Shown: in pieces, positions 1 to 6,360 of the stretch | How positions within the stretch are numbered: position 1 is the stretch's first letter | Layout of the letters: the number at the start of each line of letters is the position of its first letter | IMG/VR virus record: IMGVR_UViG_3300020383_000006 | Span: 1 to 64,000 of that record | From: a virus | Length of the DNA stretch: 64,000 nt | Direction: 5' to 3' (one strand) | Translations under genes and position numbers: made by a program | The notes under the pieces: model-generated | Told to the model about the DNA's origin: nothing | Seen by the model: the letters and a program-made list of their open reading frames with translations, nothing else | Databases searched by the model: none

Positions 1-215
1 TAAAGCCACCCCAAGCCAGCCTAGCCGAAGTGAAGGCGAAGGCAGCAAAAGAAGGTATTATCGCAGCCGCATTATCGCTGAATGCAGTAAAGCCAGAGCG
101 GCATCATTCTTATGCGGACGGACATGAATACGGTTATTACGTAGCCTATCAATTAGTTTTTGCATTCGCAGAAAAACACGCCCAACAAATCCGCAACGGT
201 AAGGATGGTGAGTGA
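1..215 (+). CDS. C-terminal part of an unknown small protein (cut by window edge)
   Basis: The reading frame is open from the first bases of the window to the TGA at 213-215, so the gene starts upstream and only about 70 residues are visible. An internal GTG at 30 could also be a start, but no good ribosome-binding site precedes it. The visible part is rich in Ala, Lys and Glu, then Tyr and His, with no recognisable motif. Its local base composition looks more GC-rich than the genes that follow. Function unknown. Confidence 0.5.
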   Translation, partial: KPPQASLAEVKAKAAKEGIIAAALSLNAVKPERHHSYADGHEYGYYVAYQLVFAFAEKHAQQIRNGKDGE

Positions 216-238
216 TAAATGAACGTTTCGGTTATATG

Positions 239-284
239 CTTATAACTAATCGTTATTATACTTTTTTCTTTATTCCGGTACAAT
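239..284 (+). promoter_or_regulatory. Early-type promoter, upstream-block class (copy 1)
   Basis: The block TAACTAATCGTTATTATAC ends at 261; its last six bases (256-261, TTATAC) sit at the -35 position, 17 nt before TACAAT at 279-284. Near-identical blocks lie at 50544-50566 and 55872-55894, each before a short gene run. The leader continues with GTTGTTGAG, also seen after the 2823 and 50584 promoters. Probably read by host sigma-70 RNA polymerase. Confidence 0.7.
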
Positions 285-331
285 AGGTGTTGTTGAGTTA
301 AACGAAATCACTTTTGAGAGGAATCTATATT

Positions 332-772
332 ATGGCATTTATGAATCAAGAAAAGAAAAAAGAACTTGCACCAGGAATCAAAGCTGTTCTTAAAAAGTAT
401 GGTATGAAAGGTTCAATTTCAGTTCGCCACCATTCTACTCTTATTGTTAAAATCAAATCAGGTAAATTGGATATTATCGAAAATTCAATTGAAAATACTG
501 ATGTTGATAATAACCCGTTCTACTCACCGGAAGACATGCAACAAATCGTTGAACGTAAACGTAAAGAAGGTTTTATCGGAGTAAATTATTTTCATATTGA
601 TACCCACTACTCAGGGGAAGTTGCGGGATTTCTTAAAGAGCTTAAATCCGCTATGATGAAAGGTAATCATGACAATTCAGATATTATGACTGACTATCAC
701 GATGTCGGTTGGTATATTGAAATTGAAGTGGGTTCATACAATAAACCTTATCAGTTGTTAGAGGTAGCTTAA
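332..772 (+). CDS. Conserved hypothetical protein, LPD29-like fold suspected
   Basis: 146 residues. The ATG at 332 is chosen because GAGAGGAAT lies about 9 nt upstream; a longer frame from 314 has no such signal. The N-terminal half (about residues 10-45: a helix, then an SVRHHSTLIVKI-like strand) recalls the LPD29-type domain found in large polyvalent phage and plasmid proteins. That is an impression from the pattern, not a search result. No catalytic residues are evident. It is the first gene behind the 239-284 promoter and is followed after 1 nt by the next gene, so it opens a tightly coupled early operon. Function unknown. Confidence 0.7.
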   Translation: MAFMNQEKKKELAPGIKAVLKKYGMKGSISVRHHSTLIVKIKSGKLDIIENSIENTDVDNNPFYSPEDMQQIVERKRKEGFIGVNYFHIDTHYSGEVAGFLKELKSAMMKGNHDNSDIMTDYHDVGWYIEIEVGSYNKPYQLLEVA

Positions 773-773
773 T

Positions 774-968
774 ATGAAAATCACTCGCAAATCAATGTTT
801 ACAGGTAAAGTCCGAACAAAGGACTTGCCTGTATCCGAAAAACAAATTAAGCAATGGGAATCTGGTAACTATCACGTTCAAGAAGTCTTTAAGAACCTTA
901 GTCCGGATGACCGTGAATTCATTCTTACTGGCGTAACTCCAGAAGAATGGGAAAATGCTTTTAGTTAA
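774..968 (+). CDS. Small hypothetical protein
   Basis: 64 residues, starting 1 nt after the previous stop, so probably translationally coupled to it. Charged and helical at the C-terminus (TPEEWENAF); no Cys, no membrane segment. The small size and operon position fit a host-takeover or accessory early protein, but nothing in the sequence reveals a function. Confidence 0.6.
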   Translation: MKITRKSMFTGKVRTKDLPVSEKQIKQWESGNYHVQEVFKNLSPDDREFILTGVTPEEWENAFS

Positions 969-978
969 AGGAATTGTT

Positions 979-1392
979 ATGAAAATATCTAAAGAAACTT
1001 GGCACTACAAACTGAACGCTTCAATGTCAAGCCATAACGAAACTATGAATAAAAGAAGCCTTTGTACTTACTTTTGGTTTACAGTTTTGAGTTGTATGAA
1101 AGTTGCTTTAATAATTCTTTTGGTTTTTACTAGTATTATAATGTTGGCTTCCCCTTATTTTGCACTTTTTATTGATTCTTTTGAAACAAATTTACCAATT
1201 CCGTTAATAGGGTTGGTATTTAATTACTTTGTTTTTGGGATGATTTGTTATGAACTTATTAAGATGCAATACAGCCAATATAAAGAGAAATATGGTTGGG
1301 GTGAAGGCGCTAACCACCAAAAACAAAATATCGCCTTAGATTATGTTAAAGCAAAGAAACAGAAAATTTGTCCAACCATTGAATTTGAATAG
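979..1392 (+). CDS. Membrane protein with two transmembrane segments
   Basis: 137 residues from the ATG at 979, preceded by AAAGGAATTGTT; the longer frame from 955 overlaps the upstream gene and lacks a ribosome-binding site. Two hydrophobic stretches are visible, at about residues 32-60 and 75-95, separated by a short polar loop. The N-terminus (WHYKLNASMSS) and the C-terminal tail are polar and probably cytoplasmic. Likely an inner-membrane protein. No family recognised. Confidence 0.7.
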   Translation: MKISKETWHYKLNASMSSHNETMNKRSLCTYFWFTVLSCMKVALIILLVFTSIIMLASPYFALFIDSFETNLPIPLIGLVFNYFVFGMICYELIKMQYSQYKEKYGWGEGANHQKQNIALDYVKAKKQKICPTIEFE

Positions 1393-1404
1393 GTGGTAAA
1401 GAAT

Positions 1405-1770
1405 ATGAAATGTTATATCTATGTATCTGGAAACCCTGATATTTGCATTGAAGATGAAAATGATTCAAATGTCATACGGGAATTTGAAGGGCAAATCATT
1501 GATGGGAATAGAATTGAGTCTGAAGCCCTTGATTTTGGTATTAACTTTTTTGACGGTTTAGAATTTAATAGAGTATTACCGCTTGATGAAACTCGAACAT
1601 TTATTGCTTCTAAATCTAGGTTGAATTCAGTAAAAGTAAATTCTGAATTTAAGCAATACTATTCAGCCAAGGCTTGTCGGTATCTAGAGGGAATAGAAAG
1701 AAAACTGGCTATTGCTGAAATGATGGCGGGCGAGGAATTTCCTCTACGATTTTATTCTTTAGATGATTAA
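1405..1770 (+). CDS. Hypothetical protein
   Basis: 121 residues from the ATG at 1405, with AGGTGG about 9 nt upstream; an in-frame GTG at 1393 is less likely. The protein is acidic, with a beta-rich N-terminus (MKCYIYVSGNPDI) and a helical middle. It lies in the same operon as its neighbours and overlaps the ribosome-binding region of the next gene. No motif recognised. Confidence 0.6.
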   Translation: MKCYIYVSGNPDICIEDENDSNVIREFEGQIIDGNRIESEALDFGINFFDGLEFNRVLPLDETRTFIASKSRLNSVKVNSEFKQYYSAKACRYLEGIERKLAIAEMMAGEEFPLRFYSLDD

Positions 1771-1783
1771 AGGAGAAATTATT

Positions 1784-2092
1784 ATGATTAGAGATGAACT
1801 AGAAAATCTAAGAAAAGAAAACGAATTACTCCGAGCCAAAATGCGCAAAATAAATGAAATCCTCATGTATTCTGATATTGATGAATTGCGTGATAACATT
1901 TATTCAGAGGTTCTTGAAATCAGTGACCCAAAATGTAAGTCTTTGTTGTCGATTAACTTACTTAATCAACTAGAACAATTCATATTAAGTAGTGACTCTT
2001 GGGAATTTGATGATGAAGGTAAAGTCAAGTTCACTAATATTGCAAAAGTTGTTCGTCAATTCAAACTGGAGAAAATTAATGAATCTGAGTGA
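1784..2092 (+). CDS. Small coiled-coil hypothetical protein
   Basis: 102 residues. The ATG at 1784 follows AAAGGAG; the in-frame ATG at 1763 lies inside the upstream gene. The first 35 residues (ELENLRKENELLRAKM) form a leucine-heptad coiled coil, suggesting oligomerisation. The rest is acidic and helical. Its stop codon overlaps the start of the next gene by 14 nt. Function unknown. Confidence 0.65.
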   Translation: MIRDELENLRKENELLRAKMRKINEILMYSDIDELRDNIYSEVLEISDPKCKSLLSINLLNQLEQFILSSDSWEFDDEGKVKFTNIAKVVRQFKLEKINESE

Positions 2093-2567
2093 AATTGCTA
2101 AAAAAATAAATGTAGAAACACCGTATGAACTTCAAGAAAGTTTTGATGGATATTGGTTTCGCTACGACGTAATTCCAGAAGGAACCACTACAGACCAATT
2201 TGCTAATTATATAGAAGTTAAAGACGTTCTAGAAAGTTATGGCGTTTACCTTGAAAACGTTCAAATAGAACATGATTGCATTACTGGGGATCTACTTAAA
2301 ATAGAAAAAGAAACTGATCGTATGGTCTCAACAACCGCTTGTGATTATTCTGTTACAGGTGAACATCTACAAGGATTCACTATTTCCCCAATAGAAGTTA
2401 AGGATTCAGTTCCTTCTCGTTATAGAGTAGCTGTATATCCTTCAGGCGAAAAAGTATTGCAGGCAGGTAAAGCAATTCGCAAAGGTTTTGATGTAAGTTG
2501 GGATTGGGAAGAGATCGAAACCGTCCACGTTGATGAAAATGGAGAAGAAATCAATGGAAATGATTAG
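2079..2567 (+). CDS. Hypothetical protein
   Basis: 162 residues from the ATG at 2079, which lies inside the end of the previous gene with GGAGAAAATTA just upstream; the longer frame from 1992 is a shadow of the upstream gene. The sequence is mixed alpha/beta and acidic, with a WDWEE cluster near the C-terminus. No recognised domain. It overlaps the next gene by 14 nt, continuing the coupled operon. Confidence 0.6.
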   Translation: MNLSEIAKKINVETPYELQESFDGYWFRYDVIPEGTTTDQFANYIEVKDVLESYGVYLENVQIEHDCITGDLLKIEKETDRMVSTTACDYSVTGEHLQGFTISPIEVKDSVPSRYRVAVYPSGEKVLQAGKAIRKGFDVSWDWEEIETVHVDENGEEINGND

Positions 2568-2862
2568 TCGAGTCGTTCAATTCAAAAGCAAAAATCCCGA
2601 AGTCAATTACTTAAAAGCGGAAGCTATTGAAACATTCACTTCTCATGGATATATTGTAGTAGAAAGAAATTGCGATAATGGACATATTCTTGTTTTAGGT
2701 GGAGTTCGAAGAGTTAATTATTATCCAACGACGGGAACGGTCTTTGTTGATAAAGAAGTTGGTAAACCCTCTATTAAAACAAAAGGAATTGAACAAGCAA
2801 TAAGTATTTTAGATAGAGGGACTTTACTTTTTCGTAAAAAACAGTATAATAAGGGTTGTTGA
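2554..2862 (+). CDS. Small basic hypothetical protein
   Basis: 102 residues from the ATG at 2554, after GGAGAAGAAATCA; the upstream in-frame ATGs lie in the preceding gene. The pattern in residues 30-75 (hydrophobic strands, a GGVRRVNYYPTTGTVFV hairpin, then a short helix) suggests a compact alpha/beta fold. The last codons contain the promoter of the next gene (2823-2850), so transcription restarts inside this gene. Confidence 0.6.
   Translation: MEMISRVVQFKSKNPEVNYLKAEAIETFTSHGYIVVERNCDNGHILVLGGVRRVNYYPTTGTVFVDKEVGKPSIKTKGIEQAISILDRGTLLFRKKQYNKGC
2823..2850 (+). promoter_or_regulatory. Sigma-70-type phage promoter TTTACT-16-TATAAT
   Basis: TTTACT at 2823-2828 and TATAAT at 2845-2850, spacer 16, at the 3' end of the upstream gene. 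The -35 lies in a small dyad (TTTAC...GTAAA). The transcript would begin near GGGTTGTTGAG, and GAGTT-GGTT-AACTC just downstream can form a hairpin in the leader of the gene at 2906. Confidence 0.7.
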
Positions 2863-2905
2863 GTTGGTTAACTCCCTTTTATTATGAATCCAGTGAGGTA
2901 TTTTT

Positions 2906-3157
2906 ATGAAACACTATCGTTATCTTGTCGAAGCCGTTGATCTTTTCCCAAAAGACGCTCCCCACTATACTGAAAAAGTTAAACACGGTATTAATCCTGA
3001 TGAAGATTGGCGTTTAATTTTCTCTTTCACTAACCCTATTGATGCCGAAGAATGCGCTAAAGGTGAAGCGGATAGCTTCTCATTCCGTAAATACCGCGTT
3101 CGTGATTCAGAATCAGATGATATCCTTTTTCAAATCGGTGATCGCGAAAGTGAGTAA
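2906..3157 (+). CDS. Small hypothetical protein
   Basis: 83 residues, first gene after the 2823-2850 promoter, with GTGAGGTATTT before the ATG. Acidic, aromatic-rich (HYRYLVEAVDLF at the N-terminus, SFRKYRVRDS near the C-terminus). No recognised family. Its last codons overlap the GTG start of the next gene. Confidence 0.6.
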   Translation: MKHYRYLVEAVDLFPKDAPHYTEKVKHGINPDEDWRLIFSFTNPIDAEECAKGEADSFSFRKYRVRDSESDDILFQIGDRESE

Positions 3158-3578
3158 TCTTACCTATCAAATATACAAGAACCTGACCACAGGTTCTTTG
3201 TCTATTCGTGAAAAGAATTCAGGTTTGGTTGTTGGTTATGCTGTATCGGTTATGATGACCAACGTAACAACAACCGTAAATCAAAAAGTAAGAGAACAAA
3301 TTCTACGCGAGAAAAAGAAATATGTTCACGCTTTCGTTGAAGGTCAAATCGTTGACGTATTCGGTTTTATTTCCCGCGAAGGTAGAAGCGTTATATTGGT
3401 TAATAACGAAAAAGACCTTCATGAACTTGGAATTTTTAAGAAAGGTGTTCAAGCAACTTATAATCCGTACAAACATGATTCTTTTGTTATTAGAGGCACC
3501 TTTCCTACCCAACCTGTAAAAAAGAATTATCCTTTAGCGGTTATTGATTATATTAATGGAGTTAGATTGTATGAGTGA
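3150..3578 (+). CDS. Conserved phage protein of unknown function (SIREK family)
   Basis: 142 residues. The GTG at 3150, overlapping the upstream stop, is proposed as the start because homologous phage proteins begin near the segment reading NLTTGSLSIREK; residues coded upstream of 3150 are a shadow of the previous gene. The pattern (SIREKNSGLVVGYA, then VREQILREKKKYVHAFVEG) matches a protein commonly seen in large phages and never, to my knowledge, assigned a function. The ribosome-binding site is weak, so expression is probably by translational coupling. Confidence 0.65.
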   Translation: MSNLTYQIYKNLTTGSLSIREKNSGLVVGYAVSVMMTNVTTTVNQKVREQILREKKKYVHAFVEGQIVDVFGFISREGRSVILVNNEKDLHELGIFKKGVQATYNPYKHDSFVIRGTFPTQPVKKNYPLAVIDYINGVRLYE

Positions 3579-3921
3579 TATTGTTGAAGAAATAGAAAAT
3601 GCAAGAAACACTTATAAAGATAAGTTGGTAGGGTTAATCGCTGGTTCAATTAAGCATGCCGTAGAAACTTGTAAATATCCTGGTGGTGAGGTTTACGCCG
3701 AAGATATAATTCAATACGCCAACAAAATTGAATCAACCGTCGATATACCGAAAGTTCATAGTTGTAAAGAAATAGAGTTACTGGAACAATTAAAAAAGGT
3801 GATGGATATATTCGGGGAATTTGAACCTGATGAAAATGATATAAGGATAACTTGGACTAATGAGACCCTAATTGTTCTCAGGGATACTAAGAAAATATTA
3901 AGGGAGTATGGGTATGGTTAA
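3571..3921 (+). CDS. Hypothetical protein
   Basis: 116 residues from the ATG at 3571, which overlaps the previous stop; the in-frame ATG at 3544 lies inside the upstream gene. Helical and acidic; a single Cys pair (about residues 31 and 66) is not arranged as a metal site. It overlaps the next small gene by 8 nt. Function unknown. Confidence 0.6.
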   Translation: MSDIVEEIENARNTYKDKLVGLIAGSIKHAVETCKYPGGEVYAEDIIQYANKIESTVDIPKVHSCKEIELLEQLKKVMDIFGEFEPDENDIRITWTNETLIVLRDTKKILREYGYG

Positions 3922-4048
3922 AAGAATTATATTTTATGTTCTTGTACACTATGCTGTTGTGTGTGCCTATGGTTTAGGTTCAAGAATGTTGCACTACCCC
4001 AACTTAGACGTAGGTTGGATATTAACTGGAAAAAGGAGTCGTTCGTAA
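3914..4048 (+). CDS. Tiny hypothetical protein, one hydrophobic segment
   Basis: 44 residues, ATG at 3914 overlapping the previous stop (TAA 3919-3921), and TAA at 4046-4048 directly abutting the next ATG at 4049. A hydrophobic stretch covers about residues 5-22 (IIFYVLVHYAVVCAYGLG) and the C-terminus is basic. Precise fit between neighbours supports a real gene. Probably a small membrane peptide. Confidence 0.55.
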   Translation: MVKRIIFYVLVHYAVVCAYGLGSRMLHYPNLDVGWILTGKRSRS

Positions 4049-4462
4049 ATGAAAAAACGTTATTATTTTTATATTGTAATAGGTTTAATCGCCTTAACTG
4101 CTTTTGGGTATGGTTACCGATACTTTATGGCACCAATCAAAGGTAAAGTTGCTGCTGAAGAACAACTTGAGTCCGCTTCTAATAGAATCCAGCGGTATAA
4201 TCACTTCTTTGATTTATGTGCAAGTGTGCAAAGACAAAAGGCTCAACTTGTCGCTCAAAAGGAACGGTTACAATCCGAACCCGAAGGAAAATTTAAATCA
4301 AGGGTTCGTGCAAATATTGCAGGTATTCAATCACAAATCGCTGGAAGCGTGGCTCAGTATAATGCTGATTCTACCAAATCGTATACAGCAGCAAGATTTA
4401 AAGATTCTAACTTGCCTTATCGTTTAACTATTGAAGGAAAAACAACATGCGTTTCGTACTAA
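4049..4462 (+). CDS. Inner-membrane anchored protein
   Basis: 137 residues. An N-terminal KKR followed by a hydrophobic segment at about residues 5-27 looks like a signal anchor; the rest (about 30-120) is polar, helical and probably periplasmic, with a Gln/Arg/Lys-rich coiled-coil stretch. It overlaps the downstream lipoprotein gene by 16 nt, a pair often found together in phage early regions. The pair may act at the envelope, for example in superinfection exclusion; that is inference from location only. Confidence 0.65.
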   Translation: MKKRYYFYIVIGLIALTAFGYGYRYFMAPIKGKVAAEEQLESASNRIQRYNHFFDLCASVQRQKAQLVAQKERLQSEPEGKFKSRVRANIAGIQSQIAGSVAQYNADSTKSYTAARFKDSNLPYRLTIEGKTTCVSY

Positions 4463-4962
4463 TTATTATTTTATCATTATTCGCGGTCACAGCTTGTAAA
4501 GGTGGTCAATCAACTAGCCAAAAACAAGAACAAACCCGTACTGAAGTTTTGAATCGAGCTGATGCCGCTGTTCCTACACCAGTGATCAGTAACTTTATCG
4601 CCCGTAAAACAGTCGCAGAATATATGCGTCGTATGGATCAACCGAACAAATTGTTTTATATCTATATTGTGGCTGATACAGGTAATATTATTGGTTATTA
4701 TGTAAGTCGAGGCAAGCCTGTTAGTTCTTGTTTAAATATGACGCCACCCGACCGTGGTGATTATTACCGGAATGGCGGTGTTATTAATCGAGTCGCCCCT
4801 AGTTTAAACGGTCTTTATAATGCTGGCGGTGGCGCTTGTAATAGCACGTATTTCTTTGACGCAGAAACTGATGCATTAGTTGAAATCTCAGGATTGAATT
4901 TATTTACAGCTGATCAACCGTTAAATCTTGACGCTGAACCAATTACCGTAGTTTCTGAATAA
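4447..4962 (+). CDS. Conserved phage lipoprotein
   Basis: 171 residues with a typical lipoprotein signal: short basic start, hydrophobic stretch (residues 4-14) and a lipobox ending VTAC, Cys at about residue 17. The mature part contains the conserved core of a lipoprotein found in many proteobacterial phages: KLFYIYIVADTGNIIGYYV, PVSSC, and GGGACNSTYFFDAETDALVEI. I know the family as common but functionally unassigned. Two conserved Cys in the mature part may form a disulfide in the periplasm. It overlaps the upstream membrane-protein gene by 16 nt and is followed by a stable hairpin. Confidence 0.8.
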   Translation: MRFVLIIILSLFAVTACKGGQSTSQKQEQTRTEVLNRADAAVPTPVISNFIARKTVAEYMRRMDQPNKLFYIYIVADTGNIIGYYVSRGKPVSSCLNMTPPDRGDYYRNGGVINRVAPSLNGLYNAGGGACNSTYFFDAETDALVEISGLNLFTADQPLNLDAEPITVVSE

Positions 4963-4968
4963 CTTATA

Positions 4969-4990
4969 TTGGGGTCGTTCGCGACCCCAA
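4969..4990 (+). terminator. Stable GC hairpin, possible terminator or RNA stabiliser
   Basis: GGGGTCG (4971-4977) pairs perfectly with CGACCCC (4982-4988) around a TTCG tetraloop, extended by TT/AA. No U-run follows, so it may protect or pause the message rather than terminate it strongly. Confidence 0.6.
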
Positions 4991-5014
4991 CTCCACTTCA
5001 AAAAGGAAATTAAA

Positions 5015-5257
5015 ATGAAACCTTTAGAAACCTTAGAAACCTTAGATAAAATTGCTGATTGCATTATTTGGTTTTCTTTAGGCGCTCTAGTCGTCTTATC
5101 CCTCTTTATGTGTTTAAATAATGATTACTATGAAACAAAGAAAACCTTAACTAAAATTGAAAAAACTTGTGAACAAGTTGGTTCCGAACCGAAAGAATTT
5201 GACTGGAATCAAGAAGCTGTTTGTAAAAACGGATTTACTTTTATCTATGAAGAATAG
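5015..5257 (+). CDS. Small membrane protein
   Basis: 80 residues, AAAAAGGAAATTAAA before the ATG. A hydrophobic segment spans about residues 18-36 (IIWFSLGALVVLSLFMCL) and the C-terminal 40 residues are charged with two Cys. The first codons contain a short repeat (LETLETLD). Probably an inner-membrane protein with a small soluble tail; function unknown. Confidence 0.6.
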   Translation: MKPLETLETLDKIADCIIWFSLGALVVLSLFMCLNNDYYETKKTLTKIEKTCEQVGSEPKEFDWNQEAVCKNGFTFIYEE

Positions 5258-5265
5258 GATTTATT

Positions 5266-5589
5266 ATGGATTATTCTGGTTTATCTGATGAAGAATTAAA
5301 CAATGTATTGAATCAAGCCAAAAATGAATATGATGCTAGGTTAAAGTCTAAACGAGAAAAAGAGAAAATTCAAAGGGTTGGTTTTGCTAAGTTTGTAATG
5401 GAAAATCGTGAAAAGTTTTTAGAAGTTATGAACCATTCACGAACGAGTTGTAGTGACGAAAATCCTTGTAACCCAGGACGTTGCCGTAAATGCGATTTTA
5501 TGGAACTAGACCCTCAAGGTTGGGAATGGGGAGAATACGGGTTTTATTTTGATTCTTGCCTTGAGCTTGTTATTGTAAAATACATTTAA
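5266..5589 (+). CDS. Hypothetical protein with Cys-rich patch
   Basis: 107 residues, starting 8 nt after the previous stop with TAGGATT upstream. The N-terminal 40 residues are a charged helix (LNQAKNEYDARLKSKREKEK). Residues about 63-77 contain four Cys (SCSDENPCNPGRCRKC), spaced so that they could bind a metal ion. Function unknown. Confidence 0.6.
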   Translation: MDYSGLSDEELNNVLNQAKNEYDARLKSKREKEKIQRVGFAKFVMENREKFLEVMNHSRTSCSDENPCNPGRCRKCDFMELDPQGWEWGEYGFYFDSCLELVIVKYI

Positions 5590-5601
5590 AAGAGGGATAT
5601 T

Positions 5602-5868
5602 ATGAATAAAGATGATTACAACAAGTATCTTGTTCAAATCAATTATAAGAACGGTGTTTCTATGGTGGCTTGGTTTTACAAGTTACATTTTAAGGGTAGT
5701 TATGAAGGTGATAAATCCATTGAATGGGAAATTACTGATGCCCCTAAGAAAACCAAATATGATACTGCGATTAAAGCCGTTTTTATTAACGTTGATTCTA
5801 TTGATAGTATCTGGCAACTAGATGAAGTGGCAGGCTCACTCGGAGACAAACAATCTAAAGGAAAATAA
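5602..5868 (+). CDS. Hypothetical protein
   Basis: 88 residues, with AGAGGGATATT before the ATG. Mixed beta strands with several Trp and Tyr (YLVQINYKNG, MVAWFYKLHF), no Cys. It looks like a small compact domain; no family recognised. Same direction and spacing as its neighbours. Confidence 0.6.
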   Translation: MNKDDYNKYLVQINYKNGVSMVAWFYKLHFKGSYEGDKSIEWEITDAPKKTKYDTAIKAVFINVDSIDSIWQLDEVAGSLGDKQSKGK

Positions 5869-5870
5869 TT

Positions 5871-6059
5871 ATGGTTTATATGATACCCCGACAATATAAA
5901 TGCCCAGATTGTGGAACTACTACAAAATGGGCAGATAACGGTGGAGTTGCATCAGTACCAATTATTGAAGGCGCACCCGTTTGTCCTGTTTGTTGGGAAA
6001 AATTCGTAAAAACTAACGTTCCTGTTATGCAATTGGATAATGAAAATGAGTGTTCCTAA
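5871..6059 (+). CDS. Small zinc-ribbon protein
   Basis: 62 residues, AAAGGAAAATAATT before the ATG at 5871. Two CxxC knuckles, CPDC at about residues 11-14 and CPVC at about 37-40, form a classical four-Cys zinc ribbon. Such mini proteins in phage early operons often bind host RNA polymerase or nucleic acid, but nothing here identifies the partner. Its stop lies inside the start of the next gene. Confidence 0.7.
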   Translation: MVYMIPRQYKCPDCGTTTKWADNGGVASVPIIEGAPVCPVCWEKFVKTNVPVMQLDNENECS

Positions 6060-6339
6060 TTATACTGAATTAACGAAAAGAGTTTGGGATCTATGGGATT
6101 TATTTGACTTTGGTTCACTGAGGCGTTCTGACTGTGATAACTTCAAACATAATAAATTTGAAGGTTGGGTTGGCTTTACTTTAAAAGAAGATTTTATTAA
6201 GGTTAAATACAATTCTGTTGATGATACGGACTGTGAAATTATTGTAAACGATGATGTTGTATTAGAAAGCGTCAGTTTTGATAATATTCAAGAAGAATTA
6301 GAAAATCGGTTCGATATCATGGTTACTTCATTTCTATAA
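6046..6339 (+). CDS. Hypothetical acidic protein
   Basis: 97 residues from the ATG at 6046 inside the end of the zinc-ribbon gene. Acidic, with Trp-rich WDLWDLFDF near the N-terminus. No recognised domain. It ends 21 nt before the topoisomerase gene, which has no separate strong promoter, so this may be the last of the small early genes on that transcript. Confidence 0.55.
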   Translation: MSVPNYTELTKRVWDLWDLFDFGSLRRSDCDNFKHNKFEGWVGFTLKEDFIKVKYNSVDDTDCEIIVNDDVVLESVSFDNIQEELENRFDIMVTSFL

Positions 6340-6360
6340 AATAAATCATGGATAAAAAGA

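Noticed and set aside
4049-4146. Lipoprotein and membrane protein pair at 4049-4962 as spanins
   Set aside because: The lipoprotein belongs to a known conserved early family and lacks the Pro-rich o-spanin layout; the pair at 31658-32415 fits better.
3961-4146. 61-residue frame starting at 3961
   Set aside because: Out of frame with the better-fitting 44-residue gene 3914-4048 and overlapping the next gene without a start signal.
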